A DNA stretch of 64,000 bases, from contig OU744726.1 of the NCBI GenBank assembly GCA_916613615.1, positions 68,034,764-68,098,763 of the forward strand, written 5' to 3'. The position numbers and the translations under genes were made by a program. The notes below the pieces were generated by a model. That model saw only the letters and a program-made list of their open reading frames with translations. It was not told where the DNA came from and did not search any database. Below are positions 45,191-57,100 of this stretch, one piece after another; within the stretch, counting starts at the first letter, position 1, and each line of letters begins with the position of its first letter. Source of the stretch: Steromphala cineraria. Lineage: Eukaryota; Mollusca; Gastropoda; Trochida; Trochidae.

Positions 45191-48100
45191 CTGAACAAAA
45201 ATCATGTCATTTGTGGAGGTCACATGAGAAATTAGGTCAAATCTGGAAAATGTGGATAAATCATCTCACATATTGATGCAATAAATGTCAGGATGAATCA
45301 TGATATATACCAAAAGAAATCCTGTCATATCTTGATTGATCATTTCTTATCAGGAGAAATCATGTCATATCTTGATTGATCATTTCTTATCAGGAGAAAT
45401 CAGGTCATATCTTGATGGATCATTTCATATCAGGAGAAATCAGGTCATATCTTGATTGATCATTTCTTATCAGGGAAAATCATGTCATATCTTGATTGAT
45501 CATTTCTTATCAGAAGAAATCATGTCATATCTTGATGGATCATTTCTTATCAGAAGAAATCAGGTCATATCTTGATTGATCATTTCTTATCAGGAGAAAT
45601 CATGTCATATCTTGATAGATCATTTCTTATCAGGAGAAATCAGTTCATATCTTGATTGATAATTTCTTATCAGAAGAAAACAGGTTGAATCTTCAAAAAA
45701 CCGGCAATCAAATAAGGTTGGTTATTTAAGGCATTATTTTTTTTAGTTTTGTGAAATTTCAAAATGTTTAGAAAGAAACTCTACTTCTTGATTAGTAATT
45801 TGCAGCCTCTTTGAATTAATTAGGGGGAACATTATCATATTTTGGGGAGTAAAGAACTTCTAGTAGCTTATAAGATCTCCGTTGGATTCAAGTGGAACAA
45901 GAAACGAGTGGGGTAACGACTTATCTCTAAGTGTAGTCATGTGTACACAATAAGAAACAAAGTTAAAACCTATTTCACATCAAAGCTTTTATTCATGAGT
46001 ACTTATCATGGATTTTGCTCATTGTGTATTGATACTCATGTAACATAGATAGAGATTATTACCCGAGAAAGTGTGTCATATGACTTTTACGAAACGAGTG
46101 TGAATTTTAGTATTACGCGAGGGTTATACATAAATTTGCACGAGTTTCGTAAAAGTCATATAACACACTTCCGAGGGTAATAAATTCTTTATTACTGATT
46201 CTATTCCATTTTACCATCTTAGAAATATCCAAGAAACGGGCCGCTTCCCTTGCGACGGCCGGCTAAGGTGACGTCACGAACAATGGTGTTATGACGTCAC
46301 AGGCGAAAAAATACGGGAACTCGAGCTACAACAATCGTTGCTAGGCAAAAGTGATATGTGCACTAGTGCTCATATTGAAAATACGTCTCCACTTATTTCC
46401 AACCATATGGGTGATAATAGACGTTTCCAGTTATATATTGGTAATTTTCAAATTTAGATTTAGATCTATGCTCACCTCATCTGAACAGCAGTTCTGTTGT
46501 CTGCCATTTTGGAGAGGAACATAGTAAAATAACACTTCACTTGAACTTTTGAATTTCCTGAATCTGCCATTTAATTTCTTACCCTGCCACCACAGTGAGT
46601 CGTCCCCTAACGACGCACGCCCCCACGTAGCAGCGCGGCACTCTCATATCCCTGAGGGTGGTCCAGCACTTGGTCTGTGGACTGTAGGACTCCACTGTAG
46701 ACAGATGTTCCACCCCGTTGTAGCCCCCGCACACGTAGATTGTGTCACGTAGCACCGCCACTCCCGCACCTGGACACAACACCGCTTATAGGAGCAATAG
46801 GACATTTTTTAGGGAAGTGAAGGGATTTCAACAAAAACAAAAAGCATGACAGTGTTATGAAGTTTTTAAACAAACATTGTCATATTAAGCTATGCAAATC
46901 AACTTCCCTATGTCAAATGATTAGATGTTTTCTCAATAGCCCTCAACAGTTTTTTTCTACTACTCATTAAAGGGGCAGTAGCACGTTTTTAGGGGGAATA
47001 AAAGGTGATGTCAGGAAAATGAAAATTAATGGTTCCAATTGAAAGACAATGTATTGAAACTAAATGGAGCAGTAATAATTCAAATAAAGTTTAGTTATGC
47101 AATTCCTTTTTCTTACACAAAATGAATTAAAGGTGTTCACAATAAATGGCCGCCAATGGACTTTATGTGAATCTGCATACTTTGTCTTCTGACTGTGGAT
47201 GATTGACTTGGGTAATGAGATATTTGACACTAACAAAATAATTCATTTAGCATTAACTTACAATAATCAGTGAAACATTTAAAATATAAACTTATAAAAA
47301 AAGTGCTACTGCCCCTTTAATGTCTACTACAACTTCAGATAAATGAGGTGAGTAATAAGATGTCTGATCCTCTGATGATGTTTTAATTAGCAGAAATAAA
47401 TCAGAAAATATTTGAAAATGTAACAATTCCCCAAAACGTGCTGCTGCACCTTACCAGTATAAGAATTTATTTTAATTTCACTAATGTAACCGGTATATTG
47501 AATAAATTGCCACTAATCTATTTAAATTCATAAAATGAACAAAGATATTTTTGGAAACATATTTTTGTTCTTTGTTATCTGTTTGTTTCAAAGATAGAAA
47601 ATACATTTTGGAATATAACCGGCATATTGATGAAAAATTAAAAAAAAACAAGATGTGATTGTGAAACACGAATGCCCCCGGATGCATCCTGCTCGCTGTG
47701 TCAAGGTCAAGGTCACAAGGTCAAATGTCATGGTGTCATCTGAAAGGTCTCATCACAAGGGATCCATAAGTCAAGTATCAAAGACCTAGCTCTGACCAAT
47801 AAAAAGTTATGACCAAGGTTAAAGTTTTTGTGGACAAACGGACAGACGGACAGACGGACGGACGGACAGGTGAAAAACAATATACCCCCGGAATCTCCGA
47901 TGGGGGGGCATAAAAATTGCCAAAACGGTATTTAATTTAAAATATTTACCGTACATCTAAATGTTTGGGACCTTTTTTTCTCTCTGTTATCTTCATTTTT
48001 CAAAGATAATAAAACAAGACGATAGCACCAAACAACTTCTCACAGTAGATCAATATATCATGTGTGAGATCTAACACTTATTCAAAAAGTGACATCTTCA

Positions 48101-51100
48101 TTGAAGTTATTGCAACAATCATATGCTTTTATACAATTTCGTGCCATTACTTAAAACTTCTATCCTGTAACAAAGGTGATGAGTAACATTGCAATGATGT
48201 CATTATGCAATCTAGTTAAAACTAGCTGTAATGTATACGACCCCTAAGTCCTCACGTAACATCTAGCTACTAACCCACCTGGTCCGTGACGCGTGCGCGG
48301 AAATCAACCAATGGAAAAAGAACTGGCTGATCTCTTTAAAATCGAGTGCCGTTAGGATTTATATTGCATTTTACACATTATGAGCATAAATATCAATGAT
48401 TTAATGTATGACTTATTGAAAATAAACATTACAGCTAGTTTTAACTAGATTGGCCGATTCTAACAGCTTGTATCGACTAGATTGTCCGATTCAAAGGGAT
48501 CAGTCAGTTCTTTTTTCATAGGCTGATTTCCGTGCATGCGTGACACGGACCAGGTGGGTTAGTAGCTAGATGTAACGTAAGGACTTAGGGGACGATATCA
48601 TTACAGCTAGTTTTAACTAGATTGTGTCACAATCCTTTGAACTCTAAGAGATCATTGCGTGACAAGCCTGATGTCAAGCAGTAAGCCTCAGATATTTGAA
48701 AAGTTTATGCATGAGTGGTGATATATATATCATCAGCTGATACATGGGTGAGTCCCTATAATATGTTATTGGAAATTTTTCAAAGCACTTTAGGACTTAA
48801 AATTTCAAATGGTATTTCTTTACACTCTACCTGATCTTTGCGTAGACATGCTAGAAATAGTCGTCCATTCGTCAGTAAGAGGATTATATTTCTCAGCAGA
48901 ATCAAGAAGATTGATTCCATCGTAACCCCCGACACAGTATATGTTGTCCCCGGCAACCACAAGTCCCGCCCCCTCTCTCCCCACAGCCATGCTGTTCAAC
49001 ATGGTCCACGTGTCAGTCTGGGGGTCAAACCTCTCCATGCTCGCGTGTCGAGTGTAGCCGTCAAAACCTCCACATACATAGATATGTTCTGAAATTACAA
49101 AAATACAAAAAATTGAATGAAGATATATAAAGCTATAAAACTATCAACAACGCAAAAAGCAACCTGACAGCTCAATTTAGCTTTCTGAAAAATGTTACCA
49201 TGAACTATTTTCAATGCATTTCAGCTGTTAAATTTCATGTGCTTGGCAAATGGCGCTATATGATCTGGCAGTGTTGTTCCTAGGTGATCAGCTAAGGGGG
49301 TCATTTTAGATTTGTTTTAACTTATGGGCCCCTTTGCAATAGTATCCTACACCGAAAAATTTGAAGGGACATCAAGCCAAAAGGGTGGGTAGATTTCCCC
49401 AGGACCCCCTCTTGTCTGGGGTTTTAAATTCAATATGGGGGCTAGGGAAATATACAAAAGATGATGATGATATCATTATCATAATCATAATCATTATAAC
49501 TACCCTTGTGAACGCAGCATCCCGCCAGTCCTCGCCTCTGAATCATAGACGACATGACCATCCATATTGGATCTTCCTCTTTGACATTCAGACACTCAAC
49601 CTGGGAGAGACGTGATTGGCCGTCGTATCCACCAATCACATACAGTCGACTGTCAATGGCTGCTGCAGATACATAGCGTCGCCTTCTTGTCAGGCACTGG
49701 AAGGAAGATTATATTCAGTTAACCTGGCCTCAATAATACTCGCTATACTCCCATACTGAGTCCAGCGAGATACAATAAGAAGTCGTGACAGTCGACCTTT
49801 CGGCGACCTATGACACTCCAGCATTATATGTGCAAAAGCAGACTATTGTGGCATGGTAAGCCGAGCCCTGATTGGTCAATTTGATAGTTGGCTGACGCAA
49901 GCCTTTACTACACCTAGCTAGACTCTATATGGGAGCATAGTGAGTATAATCGAGGCTGGGTTTACTGCTTCTATAGACAAGTTGGAATGTGTACAGCTTA
50001 ATATGAAAAATAAATAATCATTGTGAAGTATTGCGTTGAGAATAGTCAAAGGTGCTACATGCATGAAGAAGAAACTTATCTGAGATATAAACTTCATGAT
50101 ATGTTTGTTCACTAGTTTGTTTAAATGCAGGAGTTTGTTGGTGTATTCAGTTCATAAGTAGGTTATCATTTTCATCATCTTTTTAGTAAGGTCGGGCTAG
50201 AGGAGTCAAACCACTCCTTTGCAAAACTATTTGAAAATTTTGAAATATTTTTGTTCTCACATACTCACCGGCAATCTTGACCATTCCTTGTTCCTAGGAT
50301 CATATTTTTCTACCACATTAACAAGGTTCTGTTGAGCTCCAAAACCTCCCAAAACAATCAGTCCATCACGCTTTCCTGGAAACAAGTTATTACAATACAG
50401 ATTTACAATGACCTATTTGCTATTTATACCATATTGAGTTAGGAATTCACCTCATACATTGGTTGTTCTCAAATCATAAACATGTAACATCAGTCTACAA
50501 CATCTTCTTTTCTCATAATAATGGAACATACCAAGATATAATTTGTGCTATTCTTTGTCACTGACTAACTTAGCCTTGTATTGCGCCAAAATTTGATGTT
50601 GAAGACCCATGGGAGATATCAAATTGTACCATCAAGTTTAGTACTTACAGTGGACTGTAAAGCTGACCTATTCTCTCCTCACATAGGCAGCTTAGTGCGA
50701 GCAAGCCTCTGTTCTAATAAGCCATGATCCCGGGGTTCCGGCAGATAGCGGCAAGAAGTTGGGACTCAAGATTTATTATATGCTACGCGGTGAGAGACTG
50801 AGTTTTCTCAGTTTTAGAAAAGTGTTCTCGCCACTGAGTGTGATATCACTTTTTCAAGTTAGTGAAAATATCACAGAGGGGATGACGTCATGTGTACAAT
50901 GGTTTGACGTCACTTTTACAATCAACGCGACGTCATCGCCGTCGCTAAGTTACGAACAACAATGGTATGACGTCGCCAGAAAACTCTCGAGTCAAAGCCT
51001 TTTGGACATAACTAACCACATTTTCGATCACAGAGGCATATAATAAACAGAATATCTTTTGTTTTGAGTGTGATATCACTTATCTCTCATCTCGTGACGG

Positions 51101-54100
51101 GGTAAAGCCTATATTTTCACTCATGGCTGCGCCACTCGTGAAAATACTGGCTCTACCCCGTCACTCGATGAGAGATAAGTGCGCCATGAGTGAAAATATA
51201 GGCTCTACCCCGTCACTCGATGAGAGATAAGTGATATCACACTCAAAACAAAAGATATCCTCTATATCTCCCTTATTTGAAGCCAATGAAAACGCCTCTT
51301 GGATACCTTTGACAAGGATCATCCTTAACGGTCGTATAGTGACATGCCTTTATGTTTATTTTTCATTAACAGTGGGAGGGGGTTATATTTGAAAAATCAG
51401 ACATGGATTGCCTTATAAAAAAAAAAGTAACTGTTTAATATTTGTAATAATTTTTATTTGTTTTATGATTTCTTTTATTTTACTAATTAACCACAATAAC
51501 TAATGAGAAGGTGATAAGCAATGTTTTGTAAAAGGAAGAGTTATCTCCCCTGGATGTTAAATTTCATTGATTGCTTTGCCGAGGCATACGGAAATGTCCG
51601 AGGCTTTACAATGACCACTTTTAAAACGACGTCACTGATTGCACAACTAACTTTGATTGCCTCCATTTAGATTTCCACATTTATATCCCATGTATTTGGC
51701 CTATTAGAACAGAGGCTTGTCCGGGTAATACTGAGCTGCCTCTATGGCGAGAAAATGGAGCTGCCACAGAAGATGACAGAATTGTCAGGGTTCGTACAAT
51801 TATTAAGACCCAAATTTAAGACTTTGTAAGGCCAGAATCAAGGCTAAAAGTTCCAGCTAGTGAGATCAAGCGTGATTCACATATGAATCCTTGGAAACCC
51901 ACAAAGCAAGAGATCTTGCACAATAGACTAAAATCTGGACGAAGTAGACAACCAGACACAGTATAACCACATAAGATTTATGTGTGTATTAATATAAAAA
52001 TACAATTTGTACTTAGGCTCAAATCAGTCTGTGGTTGAGACGAGCGAGGGTATATAATGCCTACGAGGGTGATTGGGGCGGGGGGCTAAACTTGAATATC
52101 AAGAGTATCACGATCATTACACATACATAATGCCACACATTTTTTAAGATTATCCGTTCAAAGTACTTCACAAACAAATTGATGGTCAGAAATATTGGAA
52201 ATGAAAACATACCTATTCTAGACTTTGTTCGATGACTGTTCATTTTAGGTCGGAGTTCTGGTCGAAGGTGATATTTTTTGGCTTCATCCAACAAATCTCG
52301 ACATTTATGGTTTCTAGTGACTAATAGCTGCAAATAGAGAATATTAAATAGAATTATTTTGCAACTGTACTTCTCTTTTTAAAATGCTATGTACAGTTTC
52401 ATTTCAAAATTGTTGATAGAAGGGTGTTTTCTGATTCTTATGATTAATGACATACATGAAATGTGAATTGTTTTTTGGCCCTTTTGACAGCATTTGGCCA
52501 TTTGACAATACTTGAGATTAAAACTGTGCAAAGAAGAACATAAAAATGGCTTATTTTGGGGAAAATATCTAGCTGATCAAAAGCAATCTGAAAACTATTG
52601 TCCTTAAGCAAAAGGTGAATTCTTGTGACTAAAACTTCGCCTGCTATTGGTTAATTCTGAAAAAAATATTTCACACTTTACACATCAAACTCAATATTAC
52701 AAATACCGAAAGTTTGATGGAAAAGTTGATGTGAATAGAGAGTGGTTCCATTCTTAAAGTTTGAAGCCTTAATACTAGGATTTGGTGATCGAGTTTCAAA
52801 ATTTTATGTTGTGAATGCCACTTAAAATATATTTTCGTGAGTGAGTTTTATGTCTCTTGGCAATATTTCAGCCATTAGCTGTGACCTCATGTTTGCCAGG
52901 TGACTGCTGCTTAGTATAAAATAGTAACTTAGACAAGAGCGAGTCATGTCTAGAGCATAGAACATGTTACCTCCTCATGGGAATTATCATCTTCCGCACG
53001 CATCGGGCGAGATATGCATTTACAAGAAATTCATATTCACCCTTGCGATAACTCGACGGGAAAGTTGTGACAGGAAGTAGCCTGATTATTGAGCTATGGT
53101 GTAGTCCAATCAAAAGCGAGGATATATTTCAATTGAGCACACAAAACTGTAATAAAACGATGCAAAGTCTAAATAGAAACTGAGAGATACAGCCTTATTC
53201 TACGCAGTATTTTGGTTAGCTATATTCACGCATCGTTTTTATGAAAAGCAACTAAGGGATTAATTAGAAATTAAATTTCTCTTCGAGTTCGAGTTGGACT
53301 GACGCAAGGGACGTAACTCTGTTTGTCCTACAGGGGGCGCTGATAGAGTCAACACTTTCCCGTCGAGTTGTCGCAAGGGTGAATATGAATTTCTTGTAAA
53401 TGCATATCTCGCCCGATGCGTGCGGAAGATGGGGAATTATCAGAATGGTTAAATGAATTGTCAAAAGGAAGTGTTAGATTCACTCATGAGAATATAATAT
53501 TTGGCTTTCAAGGTAAGAACAACAATCCACTGAATGTGGTATGTCTGTTAATAAAATACACTTTATACAAAATAAGCCTTAAAGATACAAAGCCAAATTT
53601 GATTTTTTTCCAAAGAGAAGTAATTCAATATTATAAAGCAACAAAATATACAGCATTCTCAAATGCTATGCCAGACCGATTCTACACATTCTGGTCCTCC
53701 CTCAATACCTTATTTAAACAATTATAGTTTTGTTTGTGTATTTTCCCCTACAGCTCTTATTTACTCCAGCATTTTTTTTTGATCATTGCCATACCACATA
53801 TGCATATCATATCAAATACTTTTTGAGAAATTTGTCACGTTTCTTCAACCAAGAGAGTTATTTGACATTGTATACTGCATTATGTATTGTTCAGAATGTT
53901 CTGTAATACATATACTTATGTATATCATGCCTTTGCTTCAAGGAATAAAAACATTTTTTTTTTAAATGTTACCTCCTCATCAATGACGTCGGTGATGTAG
54001 CGTGCACTGAGGAGAGGAAGACGAACGTGACTGAGGAGTTGAGGCAGATTCTTACAGCGGTTCTCCTGGTCGTATTTCACCCACTCCCTCACCGCCTCAA

Positions 54101-57100
54101 ACACTGGCTCCTCCGAGTTGATCTGGAGTCATATACATAGCAATAAGGACTAGGTCTTTGAACGGCATAGGAGTGGTATAAGAAAAGCAATGATTAGAAA
54201 ACAAATTCTTAAATGTGAAAATTACAATAAAGAAGTTTTTTCCCTTAAAGTGACACAGAGTATCTTTCTTCAAATTTTATTTGGTTTTGATTAGCTACAA
54301 AATATCTAATATACTGATTGAACTTCATATCTCATCACTGGACTTGCAAATATAACCATTTATGCATAATATCTCTAAAATGCTTGATTTTATGGAAAAA
54401 TCAAGAAAACATCTCAAATACGTTTAATATTCGAAATTATGCATCCAATTAATCTACCTATTAGTTACAATACCTAATAAACACTATCAGTCGAATATAT
54501 CTTCCTGTCAGCTTATGACAAGGTTTCAAAATTACGTTTGGTGAATTTGCGCGCGCCAGTGACTCGAGCCACATTGTCCGGTTTTCGATCAAAATCCCGA
54601 CTTTGAATGGCCGTATTTTCGCTCTAATGTACTGATTGACCTTTAACTTGTTATTTTCAGTAACAGTTAGTGGTTCCCGATGTAATAACATCGATTTCAA
54701 AATTTGACATATGTGATCCTATCAACATATATATACTCTGTGTCTCTTTAAAATCCTACGTCTTACATTGAGATACATTATAAGGTTGTCCTTATACATT
54801 CTAATGACTGATTGATCATTTTAAAAAGACCAAATCTAAAGTATTATCTCTGATTGACTATTGGTGTGGTGATGCGAACATATGATTCTTATATAAATAT
54901 TATGAAGAGAATCCTAGCGTCTGCAAGTTGATCTTGAATGATCACAAATCAATTAAATCTAAATATGGATATTTAAAAAACATGCCACTTCATGACTTAG
55001 ATAGAAATATTGTTATAACTGGGATCACACTATCTGAAATAGTAGGAATTCTTGTGCTTTTTCAGGTGGAGTCCCTTACCCTTATAAGCAGTTTTCTTAC
55101 TTTTGGAATGGAGATTGCACCGTATTCATCTAACCCAAGGCTCTTCTGATTTCAAATATAATAACACAAGATACAAACAAACAACTGCATCATCAGATTA
55201 GGTGTAATGATTCAGTAACCATGGTAAATTATGAGCACTCTAATGGATAGTCAACAAACCTGTATTTCATCACTGCCGATGAGTCTCTCAATCTCGACCA
55301 AATTAAGGGAAGATTACTCAAGTAGTTTCACAGTTATTCTCCGTAAAGAAATGGGAACGCCAACACGGACATGGGAAGCGGGCGCGGATGGGAACTCAGC
55401 CAAAACTATTAAGTCTCCCGACCCTTCGGGGGGAGACATAATAACCAGGGTTGCAGCATACTTGATATCAATACTAAAGAGAAACTGTTCTGTTTGAGAA
55501 TGACACAGGAACCTGTGTCAAAATGTTGCAAACCATGAATACAAGAGCTGTCTTCCATTTATTCCTCTCCCTTTAAATATTCTTAAAGAAAATAGAGTAC
55601 CTGTATTTCATCACTGCGAATGAGTCTCTCGATCTCGTGTAGAGGAAGGATCTTGAACTCCTCCTGGTGGACCACCTCCTCGAAGTGATTCAGACTGAAC
55701 GACTCCGCCGCCTCCCACAGTCTCTTGCAGTTGTGACTCTCAGCGAAGATTTTGATTCCAAGACAGTTTGAGGAGTCGAGCTGTTCCTCCAGGAAAGTGC
55801 AGCAAGCTTCCTTTACTCCTGGGTGGGAGAGATATGGAGAGTAAGAAGGGCTGTGTAATATTTTTGCAATACCAACTTCTGGTTAAGCCAATAACAGTGA
55901 TTGATGAATGATTTGCTAGTTCAATTTTATTTCATCCAATAAATGGTTATGAAATCACAAGGGAGATTCTCAAATACCTCAGGAATTAGGAAAGACATCT
56001 TTCATGGGTGATTTTCAGGCTATATAGCACTTTCCTGAATTTAAATTGGGTCATGGTCCTCATAAAAATAGTAAACTTCAAAATTTTGAAGGATTTTATT
56101 TCAAAGTGAAAAATGACCCATGGCCCCTGCCTTTCCCAATCCCTGCTACCTATAAGACATAATTCAGTCTGATTAAAATTGTTTCTGAGGAATAAAAGTT
56201 TAAATAAAATATTAACTCCATCAAAAATCTAACTTGTTGATGCAATAGGTATCCTCTCCACTGAGTCGACCGCAGTCCCGCAAGTCGCGTGTTTTGGAGT
56301 TCACTCAAGCTGACCAATCAAAAGCCGCCGGCAAAACCTTCAGTAACTCATGTTAACCATGCTCTGAACACGATCAATGCTAATGGTCTCATAAGCGAGA
56401 CGATGTGATGGGACGTTTAACGACTTGGTTTTGGCGACTGGTTAAAAACATACAAGGTACGGGAGTGAGGTCAGACCTATTATAGAGGATTTCATATCTC
56501 GGTAGAGTAATCAGTTGGAATCTTTCAATTCTGGGAACTAGGCCATTTTAATCAGACTGGACTAATAATCTATCTACTGTGATGGCACAGACCATTCAAC
56601 TGAAGTAGACAGGCTGCAGGGAGGAGTTCCTGGACGTTCTCCACACTCACATCTACAGTCTCAGTGTACACAAAGTCTAGCAGCTCTCGCATCACTCCTG
56701 CCGAGATCTCGTGGAGCTCAATCACAGCCTTGTCCTTTTCAGACATCTGAAACAGTATTGTAGTGATCAAATTTGTGGTGTCATAGCATTGGTATCAGTA
56801 AAGCCATTCCATGTAGATATCTATTCATCAATCATTTTACACCAGGGATATCAGCTTTTAAAGCTTGTTTTGGATGTTAAAATCGAAAACACATCAATTA
56901 CATATCGATATTATCATTTCTATCTCCATTTTTTTAGTGATTTTGTATTCTGTATATCAACTGCAATTTTGATAAAAATCTCAAGGAATAACCACTTCAT
57001 CAAATATAAAGAAGACATATCATCAGTATCATTTATCTCTGAAAAGACATTTCTTTTTATTAACAACATCCGTCATTTACTCATAGTTACCTCATTTGTA

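Larger units (their letters stand above)
52979..53965 (+). mobile_element. 5'-truncated LINE in KLHL12 intron 4 with 15-bp target duplication
   Basis: ATGTTACCTCCTCAT flanks the insertion on both sides (52964-52978 and 53966-53980). The right copy contains the exon 4 splice donor. The sense (plus) frame within it encodes a LINE C-terminus (see 53432-53727). The 3' end reads GGAATAAAAACATTTTTTTT, not a poly(A). A MULE-like MITE is nested near its 5' end. Confidence 0.78.

Noticed and set aside
45315..45690. CRISPR-like array (regular 40-bp spacing)
   Set aside because: The whole unit repeats with no variable spacers, and it sits in a eukaryotic intron; it is a minisatellite.
48838..49092. Plus-strand open frame over KLHL12 exon 8 (and 46549-46752 over exon 9)
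   Set aside because: Antisense shadows of real Kelch exons.
54461..54700. 79-codon minus-strand open frame
   Set aside because: Lies wholly in a TTAA-flanked MITE in intron 3; no coding support.
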